Part shown: one piece after another, positions 1 to 7,500 of the stretch
Numbering within the stretch: position 1 is the first letter of the stretch
Layout: each line of letters starts with the position of its first letter
DNA from: Acidobacteriota bacterium
GTDB lineage: Bacteria; Acidobacteriota; Blastocatellia; RBC074
Assembly (NCBI GenBank): GCA_017991275.1
Contig: JAGNMH010000022.1
Location: forward strand, 8,853-17,673
Length of the DNA: 8,821 bases
Direction of reading: 5' to 3'
Notes under the pieces: generated by a model
What the model was told of the DNA's origin: nothing
Databases searched by the model: none
Seen by the model: only the letters and a program-made list of their open reading frames with translations
Program-made: the position numbers and the translations under genes

Positions 1-40
1 GGAAGGCTGAAGAGTGCGATGGCTGTTCCGCTTAAAGTTC

Positions 41-156
41 GTAGTCCCGCCTTAAGGCGGAACAGGGGCGTATTTCTTTTTAGGCAGAGAACTCGACTAT
101 TGACGGTTTCCTTTGGAAAAGTGAAACGCCCCTGTTCCGCCTTAAGGCGGGACTAC
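41..156. repeat. MITE-like inverted-repeat element with perfect 30-bp arms
   Basis: Bases 41-70 and 127-156 are perfect 30-bp reverse complements flanking a 56-bp centre (71-126). Each arm contains the 14-bp palindrome CCGCCTTAAGGCGG (47-60 and 137-150), so each arm can also fold on itself. No reading frame of useful length lies inside, so this is a non-coding element, REP-like or MITE-like. It appears to be the founding copy of the tandem array that overlaps it: later copies keep the centre and right arm but have lost the outer 18 bases of the left arm. Bases 23-40 hold a degraded match to the right arm (CTGTTCCGC followed by TTAA), possibly an older remnant. I see no target-site duplication and cannot name a family. 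Confidence 0.75.
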
Positions 157-494
157 GTACTCATCATGGAACAGCGGCGTATTTCTTTTTAGGCAGAGAA
201 CTCGACTATTGACGGTTTCCTTTGGAAAAGTGAAACGCCCCTGTTCCGCCTTAAGGCGGGACTACGTACTCATCATGGAACAGGGGCGTATTTCTTTTTA
301 GGCAGAGAACTCGACTATTGACGGTTTCCTTTGGAAAAGTGAAACGCCCCTGTTCCGCCTTAAGGCGGGACTACGTACTCATCATGGAACAGCGGCGTAT
401 TTCTTTTTAGGCAGAGAACTCGACTATTGACGGTTTCCTTTGGAAAAGTGAAACGCCCCTGTTCCGCCTTAAGGCGGGACTACGTACTCATCAT
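59..494. repeat. Tandem array of four 109-bp repeats
   Basis: Four head-to-tail copies occupy 59-167, 168-276, 277-385 and 386-494. They are identical except for one base: position 8 of the unit is G, C, G, C in order (66, 175, 284, 393). Copies 1+2 are therefore identical to copies 3+4 over 218 bp. This suggests a monomer duplication, then one substitution, then duplication of the dimer. Each unit begins GGAACAGSGGCG, carries the 14-bp palindrome near its end (137-150, 246-259, 355-368, 464-477) and finishes with the 11-base tail GTACTCATCAT. Because 109 is not a multiple of three, the frame shifts from copy to copy and protein coding is unlikely. The array lies downstream of the TIR-FGE gene, so read-through transcripts would be highly structured. 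Copy number is probably unstable, and an assembly may miscount it. Confidence 0.95.
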
Positions 495-622
495 GCCACG
501 CCCGGCAGTTCCATCTTCGCTTCGCCGCTTCAGGCGGCTTACGCACGCCTTACGCTTGCTACGCTACGATTCCACTGCCTAAGTCCTGGCCGGAAGGGTA
601 AGAGGGTAAAAGTGCTCAAGCG
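495..622 (-). other. Non-coding tail between the TIR-FGE stop and the repeat array
   Basis: No gene is visible across 1-622. This 128-base part lies immediately 3' of the TIR-FGE stop codon. On the minus strand it starts with a pyrimidine-rich stretch containing two ACCC units (plus-strand GGGTAAGAGGGTAAAAG, 596-612). A small hairpin follows at 524-538, with stem GCCGC/GCGGC and a 5-base loop; its core resembles the CCGCCTTMAGGCGG palindromes elsewhere in the window. Between them is a run of GCGTA-like words (about 541-569). There is no T tract after the hairpin, so it is not a convincing intrinsic terminator. A short hairpin just past the variable region is a known feature of some diversity-generating retroelement targets, so this is a candidate, though the stem is short. 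Confidence 0.5.
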
Positions 623-739
623 CTACCTGCCGATCCTCACAAGGCGGAACCCGAGAAGGCCGCTGCGGCTGCCGGGCGTGTCGTCGCCGCGATACGCCGA
701 CCGACAGTAGACGGCGTCGTAGTCCCAACTGCCGCCGCG
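623..739 (-). other. Candidate DGR variable region (VR) at the 3' end of the TIR-FGE gene
   Basis: This covers codons 426-463 and the TAG stop. By hand count it is about 70% G+C, against 53% in a 60-base sample of the gene body (1081-1140). The conserved frame of the C-type-lectin fold is present: RGGSW (426-430), CRSAYR (437-442) and GFRLVR (455-460). Twelve codons at non-conserved positions (431, 432, 433, 436, 441, 443, 444, 445, 448, 449, 451, 452) read GAC, TAC, GAC, TAC, TAT, GGC, GAC, GAC, GGC, AGC, AGC and GGC. Every one can be derived from AAC (or AAT for codon 441) by changing adenines only, the signature of DGR mutagenic homing. The A-poor end from codon 454 onward would be the homing initiation site. 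No template repeat is seen in the window, so the call rests on codon pattern and position. Ordinary FGE-family C-termini share the protein motif, which tempers confidence. Confidence 0.6.
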
Positions 740-2014
740 AATGACGCGGGCCAAACCCGTGCTAGGGCCAAGTGGATCGCTGACAACGCCTTGCGACTTG
801 CACTCCTGATAGTAATTTTCGCTGTACCAATCCGAACACCATTCCCAAACATTGCCGTGCATGTCGAACAAACCGAAAGCGTTGGCGACTTCCAGGCTGC
901 CAACCGGCAGAGTTTTTAGCAACGGCTCCTGCTTCGGCCCGTTGGCAAACGGATAATCCCACCAGTAATTGGCGACTTCAGGCGACAGCGTCGGCCCAAA
1001 GGCAAAAGGAGTGTTTGTCCCCGCTCGGCAGGCGTATTCCCATTCGGCTTCGGTCGGCAATCTGTATTGATGTTTGGTTCTGCGCGACAGTTCTTTGCAA
1101 AACTCAGTCGCTTCTGCCCAGCTCACATTGACCACCGGATGATCGTCGCCGCGCAGCTTTTCTTCGATGGAGGGCAGATCTCCCATCACTTCAAACCACT
1201 GTAACTGGGTCACCGGATAACGCCCCATCATAAACGGCGATAGGTGGATGCGATGGCGCGGAGTCTCGGCCTTGTACCATTCTTCTTTGGCGTCTTTGTA
1301 ATGGCGTTTGGCTTCGACGAAGGCGGTTTGCGAATCGGCTTCGGTTGAACCCATCCAGAATTCTCCGCCGGGAAGCTTAATCATTTCGATCAAAACCCCG
1401 CCACCCAGGTCTTCGATTTCACCTTTAGCGACGCCGCGCGACTGGCCGAGCACTTCGCCCTTATCGTTGAGTTTGATGGTCACGAATGGAAACTCATCCG
1501 GCTGGTCTGCCGTGCGAGCGACAACCGGCGCAGGCTTCGCTTGTGTCCCGGTCTTGCCCAACGGTGAAGGCGGCTGCGGTTTCGGCGGTCTGTTGCCGCT
1601 CAGCTTTTCAGCCTGAATCCGCAGAGCCTTTTCCAGCCGTTCCCAAGCGCCGGATTCAAACCAGTTGACGCACTGAATTTCGCTGACCTGATCCGGGAGT
1701 TCGCAATCTTCCAGGCGCAGCGGAATGAAATAAATGTCGTCGTGCAGTTTCTCTTCCCACAAATCCAGGGCCGTTTTGATTTCTTTCTGGATGAAACCGC
1801 GCCGGTCTTTGGATTGGGCTGACAAACAAAGCAGGAAGAAATCGGCTTCGCGCAGAGCTTTTTCAATCGTTTCGCGCCATCTGACGCCTGGCAGCAAATG
1901 TTCGGTGTCAATCCACGGATCGAAACCGGCGTCCAACAAACGCTGATAAATCTCCGCCACCGGCTCGGCATCCACGCGGGCATAGCTGATAAAAATCTTC
2001 ACCTTGTATGGCAT
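623..2014 (-). CDS. TIR domain-FGE-sulfatase (SUMF1-like) fusion protein, probable diversified sensor
   Basis: The product is 463 residues and cytoplasmic, with no signal peptide or membrane segment. Residues 4-135 form a TIR_2-type domain: KIFISYARVD, then DPWIDTEHLLPG as the BB-loop region, then QKE, whose E78 sits where the catalytic Glu of NAD-cleaving TIRs lies. A proline-rich linker covers about 140-170. Residues 208-463 are an FGE-sulfatase domain: KLPGGEFWMGS, NVSWAEATEFC, YRLPTEAEWEYACRAG, GLFDMHGNVWEWCSDWY and RGGSW...GFRLVR. In true FGE two cysteines bind copper; here the first aligns with Y432 and only C437 remains. Sulfatase activation is therefore unlikely and a ligand-binding role more likely. 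The ATG is preceded by AAAGGG, eight bases upstream. The last codons look like a DGR variable region. Inferred role: NADase or signalling effector coupled to a variable binding domain, possibly in defence. The domain calls are firm; the role is inference. Confidence 0.9.
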   Translation of the reverse strand: MPYKVKIFISYARVDAEPVAEIYQRLLDAGFDPWIDTEHLLPGVRWRETIEKALREADFFLLCLSAQSKDRRGFIQKEIKTALDLWEEKLHDDIYFIPLRLEDCELPDQVSEIQCVNWFESGAWERLEKALRIQAEKLSGNRPPKPQPPSPLGKTGTQAKPAPVVARTADQPDEFPFVTIKLNDKGEVLGQSRGVAKGEIEDLGGGVLIEMIKLPGGEFWMGSTEADSQTAFVEAKRHYKDAKEEWYKAETPRHRIHLSPFMMGRYPVTQLQWFEVMGDLPSIEEKLRGDDHPVVNVSWAEATEFCKELSRRTKHQYRLPTEAEWEYACRAGTNTPFAFGPTLSPEVANYWWDYPFANGPKQEPLLKTLPVGSLEVANAFGLFDMHGNVWEWCSDWYSENYYQECKSQGVVSDPLGPSTGLARVIRGGSWDYDAVYCRSAYRGDDTPGSRSGLLGFRLVRIGR

Positions 2015-2070
2015 TGGTTGAACCCTTTTTTTGGAGCTTGAGCGGAATTTAGCGCCAGAAGCGCGGCCTG

Positions 2071-2100
2071 TTTATAGATTGCATGAGCTTGTTTCTTCAA
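2071..2100 (-). promoter_or_regulatory. Candidate sigma-70-type promoter for the TIR-FGE gene
   Basis: On the minus strand, TTGAAG (2100-2095) and TATAAA (2076-2071) are separated by 18 bases. They match the -35 and -10 consensus at four of six and five of six positions. The -10 box lies about 57 bases before the ATG at 2014, leaving a short leader with the AAAGGG ribosome site. The 138-base gap after the PA14 stop fits independent transcription of the TIR-FGE gene. No operator is evident. Confidence 0.45.
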
Positions 2101-2152
2101 GTCAGGAGCGACATCTACCACTCCGAGTCATTCCACAACACATTTTCCACAT

Positions 2153-4351
2153 TCATCGCTCCCGATTCCGTGACAGCTTCACCCAATCCAGTTTCGCCGT
2201 CGCTCCGCCCGTATGATCGTAAAACTCCATCACCACACGATGACTGCCTTCGGGCAAAAACACTTCGGCGTTAAAAACAGTCGGCGGTTGATCGCGCCAT
2301 TCGTCAATCAATCGTTTGCCATCAATCAACAATCGCGCGCCGTCATCCGCCGTCGCCGTGAAGCGATAAACTCCGGCTGGCAAAATCAATCGCCGAGTCC
2401 AGCGAACTGAAAATTCATCGGCCAAAACTCCACAAGTGTCGCCGGGATTTTTTGCATTCCAATCGAAGTTCAAAACGCCGTCGCCATCGTCTCGAATCAT
2501 CGCGGGCTGACCGGACAACGAAGTGTTGTTGAAATACTCGCCGCGCCAATGATCCGGCTGAACATCGGCAAAACACGGATGCCGTTGCCAATCGAACTTC
2601 ATAGCCGCGCTGCCCCAACGTTCAAAGTATTCAATCGTGACGCGATGAGTTCCCGCCGTCAGCCACACGTCAAAAGTTTCAGTCAGCATCTGTTCGTGCC
2701 AGCGATCCAGTTTCAACTGGCCATCAATGAAAACGCGTACGCCGTCGTCGGCTGTTACCCGGAACTGAAAGACGCCTTCGCCAAACACAACCGAACGAGT
2801 CAGCCGCGCAGAAAAATTATCCACGCTCAAACCGCACAAGCTGTTGGGACTGTTCAACCCCCAATCGAAACTCAACTGGCCGTCGCCTTCATCGCGCACG
2901 ACCAAAGGCTTTCCAGACAAGTCGGCGTTGTTGAAGTATTCGCCTCGCCAGCGTTCGGCAGCGACCCGCGTGATGCACGGCGGAGCTTGCCACGTCAGTT
3001 TGACCGAAGCCCTGCCGCCGAAATCCACGTATTCCAATTTCAGTTCGTGACGCCCGGCAGTCAGTTCGATTTCAGCAATGAAGCTGGCCGATTGTTCGCG
3101 CCATTCATCCACTTTCAACTGGCCGTCCACGTAAAACCGGACGCCGTCGTTGCCTCCAACCACAAAGCGATAGCGACCGGCTTCAAACGCAACCGAGCGA
3201 ATCCAACGAACGGAAAAGCCATCGCGACGAACTCCGCAGGATTCCGCAGGGCTGCCGTCCAACCAGTTGAAATCCAGTTGCCGGTCGCCGTCATCGCGCA
3301 CCATCACTGCCTGACCGCTGAGGTTGTCGCTGTTGAAATACTCGCCGCGCCAATGGTCTTCGGCGACTTCGGCAATGCAGGGCAACGGCTTCCAGAGCAA
3401 TCCAATTGGCCAGCTTGATCCGACCGGAACGCCCGCTCCGCCGCGATATTCAAAGACCAGCTGATGATTGCCACCGCCAAGTTGAAGATTGAAACTTCCC
3501 GTCGCTTCGCCGTTCCATTTATCGAAAACCAGCCGACCATCAACAAAGACTCGCGCGCCAGTGCCAGCCGTGACTTCAAAACGATAGGCTCCCGCCCCGA
3601 ACGGAACTCGCCGCGACCAGCGAACTGAAAAACCATTCGGCAAAACGCCGCACGCCGATTCAGGGCTTTGCCCGCGCCAGTCGAAAAACAGGCTGCCATC
3701 GCCTTCATCGCGCACCATTTGCGGCTGACCGGTCAGAGCATCATTGTTGAAGTATTCACCCCGCCAGTGATCTTCTGGCACAACGGCAAAACACGGATGC
3801 GGTTGCCAGTTCAACTTAACCGCCGCGCTGCCCCAGCGTTCGTAATACTCCAAAACAATGCGGTGATTGCCAGCCGAAAGCTGAACATCAACGACGTGCG
3901 TCGTCAGCGGTTGATCATTCCAACGGTTCAAACGCTCCTGTCCGTCAATCAGCAGCCGCACTCCGTCATCCGCGGCCACCGTGAAACGATAGGCTCCGCC
4001 GCTGAACGCGATACTGCGAGTCCAACGAACAGAAAAATTATCGGGATTGACGCCGCAATCTTTGCTGGGCGAATTGAGTTGCCAGTCGAAACCCAGAAAG
4101 CGGCTGTTCGGCTGAGTGTCGTCGCGCACCATGACGGGCGCGCCATTGAGGTCTGTGTTGTTGAAGTATTCGGCTCGCCAACGATCAATCGAAATGGGCC
4201 GAGAAGGAAAACAGGTTTGCGAGGAAAACGTCTGGGCTGAGACCTGTAAAAAGCAAAAAGCAAAAAGCAGAAGACAAAAAGCAGAAGACAGAACAGACGG
4301 AATGAACTGAACAAACGGAAGCGATTCAACACTGCTTTCCGTCTTTTCCAT
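2153..4351 (-). CDS. Secreted protein with five PA14-like repeats
   Basis: The product is 732 residues from the chosen ATG at 4351. Residues 1-40 look like a signal peptide, with a hydrophobic run (AFCLLLFAFCFL) ending at VSAQ. Five PA14-like modules follow at about 47-186, 187-324, 325-458, 459-592 and 593-725. Each starts with Cys and WR(G/A)EYFN, then CG, a FSVRW-like strand and (D)DGxRxxxDG. Module 2 has a weakened TGTGARVFVDG. Two Cys per module suggest disulfides. PA14 domains are beta-barrel modules often tied to carbohydrate binding; no enzyme domain or cell-wall anchor is present, so the ligand is unknown. The frame stays open upstream to an ATG at 4522. That start would overlap the previous gene, translate the palindromic element and bury the signal peptide, so I rejected it. 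The ribosome site is weak (GGAAC, about 14 bases upstream), leaving the exact start uncertain. Confidence 0.85.
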   Translation of the reverse strand: MEKTESSVESLPFVQFIPSVLSSAFCLLLFAFCFLQVSAQTFSSQTCFPSRPISIDRWRAEYFNNTDLNGAPVMVRDDTQPNSRFLGFDWQLNSPSKDCGVNPDNFSVRWTRSIAFSGGAYRFTVAADDGVRLLIDGQERLNRWNDQPLTTHVVDVQLSAGNHRIVLEYYERWGSAAVKLNWQPHPCFAVVPEDHWRGEYFNNDALTGQPQMVRDEGDGSLFFDWRGQSPESACGVLPNGFSVRWSRRVPFGAGAYRFEVTAGTGARVFVDGRLVFDKWNGEATGSFNLQLGGGNHQLVFEYRGGAGVPVGSSWPIGLLWKPLPCIAEVAEDHWRGEYFNSDNLSGQAVMVRDDGDRQLDFNWLDGSPAESCGVRRDGFSVRWIRSVAFEAGRYRFVVGGNDGVRFYVDGQLKVDEWREQSASFIAEIELTAGRHELKLEYVDFGGRASVKLTWQAPPCITRVAAERWRGEYFNNADLSGKPLVVRDEGDGQLSFDWGLNSPNSLCGLSVDNFSARLTRSVVFGEGVFQFRVTADDGVRVFIDGQLKLDRWHEQMLTETFDVWLTAGTHRVTIEYFERWGSAAMKFDWQRHPCFADVQPDHWRGEYFNNTSLSGQPAMIRDDGDGVLNFDWNAKNPGDTCGVLADEFSVRWTRRLILPAGVYRFTATADDGARLLIDGKRLIDEWRDQPPTVFNAEVFLPEGSHRVVMEFYDHTGGATAKLDWVKLSRNRER
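4248..4296. repeat. Heptanucleotide tandem repeat inside the PA14 signal-peptide coding region
   Basis: Seven consecutive 7-base units fill this stretch. On the plus strand they are AAAAAGC three times, AGAAGAC, AAAAAGC, AGAAGAC and AGAACAG. Read on the minus strand they encode the hydrophobic core of the PA14 signal peptide. A 7-base unit is not a multiple of three, so gain or loss of one unit would shift the frame just after the start codon. Slippage-driven on/off switching is possible, but the units are imperfect, which would reduce the slippage rate. Confidence 0.85.
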
Positions 4352-4403
4352 TATTTCAGCTTGTTCCGTAATCTCTGCCAGCTTTCTTCCTCTACGATAG
4401 AAG

Positions 4404-4501
4404 GCGTTCAGAGTACCGCCTTCAGGCGGCAGCGGCGGCTTCAGCCGCCCTACACGGTTCGTAAACGAACCGCTGCCGCCTGAAGGCGGTACTCTGAACG
4501 C
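4404..4501. repeat. Compound palindromic element with 32-bp perfect arms and two inner hairpins
   Basis: Bases 4404-4435 and 4470-4501 are perfect 32-bp reverse complements. Between and partly overlapping them are two more hairpins: 4434-4449 (7-bp stem, 2-base loop) and 4455-4472 (8-bp stem, loop AA). The whole can fold as a three-stem or cruciform structure. Each outer arm contains CCGCCTTCAGGCGG or its complement, close to the CCGCCTTAAGGCGG of the left-hand array. It begins two bases after the stop codon of the UnbV-type gene. It could protect or end that transcript, but there is no T tract on the minus-strand side, so it is not a classical terminator. It most resembles a REP/BIME-type mobile palindrome. 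Confidence 0.9.
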
Positions 4502-4503
4502 TT

Positions 4504-7500
4504 TTATTTGACGCCGCGCCACGCAGCCTGAGTCTGATTGCCAACCACCCGCGTGTTGTAGCGTTCAAGATAATTCTGATGGCGTTTGTCGTTCGGATAA
4601 GCGTCGCCCGGCGAATATGGATAGCTCTTCATTTTGTGGTAAGGCAGTTCGCCAACGGTTTCAGGCCGCGCGGAGTTCAAATCCATGTCTTTGCCAAAAC
4701 CGTCGGCGAAAACCAGATAAGTCCGCTTCCATCCGTCAGGCAAAACCGGCAAGCGGCGCGCGTCAAAATCCAATTGAATTTCGTCGCCGTTGCGAGTGAT
4801 GACGTACATATCATCCGTCGCCGTCAGCAGTTCAAGCACGTCGCCAAACCGAGTGTAATTGCCCAAGTGCGCTTTCCACGGAGCAAAAGGTTCAATCGTT
4901 CGGTAATCGTAAATCAGCGGCTTGCGTCCGTCGGGCGAATATTCGCGTGGGAAGCCTCGCCAGCGCAGATTGGCCGCCATCGGATCAAGCGTCGTGACTT
5001 TCATCGGCGCGCTTCCCTCCGATGCGTCCACCAGAATCTGATCCCAGTAAATCCGCATGCTGGTGACGATGCGAACGCGACTGTCGGAACAGAGGAATTT
5101 GCCCGTCAGATCAACCGTCATCGTTTTCGGCAACCCGGCAGGAAAACCCATTTGCGGAATGACCGTCTGCCACTGGCCGCGGTCGTTTTTGACTTGAACA
5201 TAAGGCGGGATGATTTCAACTCCGGCCTGAGCCGCCGCCAGATTCGCCGTCGAGTCCGCGTAATCAATCCAGGCGGTCAGCAACAACAACACTTGTTTGG
5301 CGTTGGTCACATTGCCTAAGTCCAACTCCATCGCGTGTTCGCGTGCGTAGCCTTTGAACCGCAACTTTTCAAAATCTTCGGGGTAACGGCGATCAATGTC
5401 TTTGATCAGCGGCAGAATGTCTTTGCCTTTGTCGTCCGTGGCGCGAACCGGCGGGCGCGGGGATTTAACCGAATAGATTTTGAACTCGGGATACGGCGGT
5501 CCAGGCATCAGCCGTTCGTTCGGATAAATTTCAGTATCAGCCGGATGATCCACCGCCAGCAATTTTGTCTGGTCAAAGAAAATCACTTCTTCCAACTGAT
5601 TGTTCATACGCATCGAAAGCACGCCGTCTTTCGGTTTCAGTTGGTCGCTGGTGACTCGAACATATTCGTTGGTGTCGGGCTGGCTCCAGGTGTTGCCGGG
5701 TTCGCGCGCTCCGATGGCGCAACCGCCGAGGAAATCCGTCACGAAGCTGTACTCGCTGCCGTTCCAGGCGTACAGCAGCGGACACGAAGTCCCTTTGCGG
5801 TCGAGTTCATCAACCTGATTGTCCCCGGGTTTGATCGCTAACTCCGACTGCATAATTCCGGCTGGCCAAAACATCGTCAGCGCATCCACCGAAGTTCGAT
5901 ACCCAAGCCCGAACGTCACTCCCGCCGAAGCCACGGCGGGCGAAGCCGAATAAACTTCCAGTTTTTGCCGCAAGCTGCCGCTGCGAAGCTCAGCTTTGGT
6001 TCCGATGGCGCTGCGATTACTGGTCTTGCCCGCAAGCTGAATACGAGCGAAGTTTTTGCTGAAGCCTTCGGATTTCAGCGCGACGATTCCGCCATCGTTG
6101 TTGAAACCGAGCAGGTCTATTCCGCCGTCGCCCGTGAAATCTCCAAGCGCGAATGATCGGGAGGAAGTTATCTCCGTCAGCTTGTCACCAATCCACTGCG
6201 ACACAACGACACCGTTTGTTTTTTGTACCACAACATCCAGCAAACCATCGTTGTCGTAATCGGTAATCTGAGCTGAAAGTGACGGAGCAGCCTGGCGACG
6301 GGCTGATGGGGTGAAGCCGCCTTTACCGTCACTGAAAAACGAAACGTCTTCACCGTCAGCGCCGGGCAAATAGAAATCAATGAAGTTGTCTTTGTTCAAA
6401 TCTCCTGCGCCGACTCCCAGAGCTTTGCCGCTGAAATTGATTCCAACTGAAGCCGCGATTTCTTTGAACGAACCGTCGCGCTGATTGCTGAACAGTTGCG
6501 CTGGCGAGCCGTAATTGACAACGAAAAAGTCTATGTCTCGCTGGTTGTTGAAATCGGTTGGAACGACGGCGGTGGTTTTGTTTTTGCCTCCGGCTAAACC
6601 GGTTTTGGCCGTGATGTCTGTGAAGGTTCCGTTGCCGTTGTTTTGAAAAAGCCGGTTCTCTTCTCCGGCAAAATCGTCCGGGAAGGTCGCCGCGTCTTTG
6701 GCCGGAAACTGCGAAAGGTCAGCAAAATTGCCTACGAACAAATCCAGGTCGCCATCGTGATCGGCGTCCACCCAAGCCGCAGTCATCGCCCAGGCAGTCG
6801 GTTTCGGCAAAGCGGCTTTTTCGGTCACATCGCTGAAACTGCCGTCGCCATTGTTTTTCCAAACCGCCAGCGTTTGATAACCGAAAACTGCCAGATCAGT
6901 TTTGCCATCGTTGTCGAAATCCCCAAAGACCGTACCGCTGACAAAGCCCGTCGCCGTCAGTTTTGCGTTGTCGGTTACGTCGGAGAATTTGCCGTTGTCG
7001 TTATGGAAGAGTTTGATGAAAGGTTTGCTGCCTTCAACCCCGCTGACCAGCAAATCGAGTTTGTTGTCGCCGTCGTAATCTCCCAGCACAACCGTTGAAC
7101 TGAAGGCCGAAACCAGTTCGCGTTTTGTGTCTTCGTTAAATTCGGCTTTGGTCAGTTTGCGACCAAGCATGGCTGACAAAGGCTTGGCCGCTGTCTGCAC
7201 CTTCAATCCGGCTGCCGCATCAACGAACTTCACGGTCACGGCGTCTTTTGAAACCGATTCGGCTTCGGCTCCTGTGCTGACGACTGCTTCGGCGTATTTG
7301 CCCTGTTCGCCGTAAGTCAGCCCCAGCGTAGTCGAATAGCCAGAAGCTTTCAGCTTTTGGAATTGTGCCAACAGTTTTTGCCCTTCAGGCTGATTGCCGG
7401 AGCGGATCATCGCCTGAGCCAGACTGTAAACCGCCGTCGCGTTGTAAGGTTCGGCGTCCATTGCACGACGGAAGACTTCGGCAGCCTGTGTGTATTGCTG

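Noticed and set aside
100..128. TTGACG in each 109-bp unit as a -35 box of a repeated promoter
   Set aside because: At the proper distance the sequence is GAAACG-like and nothing resembles a -10 box. There is no gene downstream on the plus strand.
59..494. CRISPR array
   Set aside because: The units are 109 bp with no short-repeat/unique-spacer pattern. The whole unit is repeated identically and no cas gene is present.
623..1390. Active formylglycine-generating enzyme for sulfatases
   Set aside because: One of the two copper-binding cysteines is replaced by Tyr432, no sulfatase is nearby, and fusion to TIR points to a binding role.
2549..3418. 289-codon plus-strand reading frame
   Set aside because: It lies wholly antisense to the PA14 repeats. 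Its repetitive content mirrors those repeats and it has no recognisable domain. Other plus-strand frames inside the UnbV-type gene are antisense shadows for the same reason.
4404..4501. Classical rho-independent terminator of the UnbV-type gene
   Set aside because: On the transcribed (minus) side the stem is followed by TTCTATC, not a T tract. The T run is on the other side.
4352..4522. Upstream ATG at 4522 as start of the PA14 gene
   Set aside because: It would overlap the end of the previous gene, translate the palindromic element and place the signal peptide about 75 residues inside the protein.
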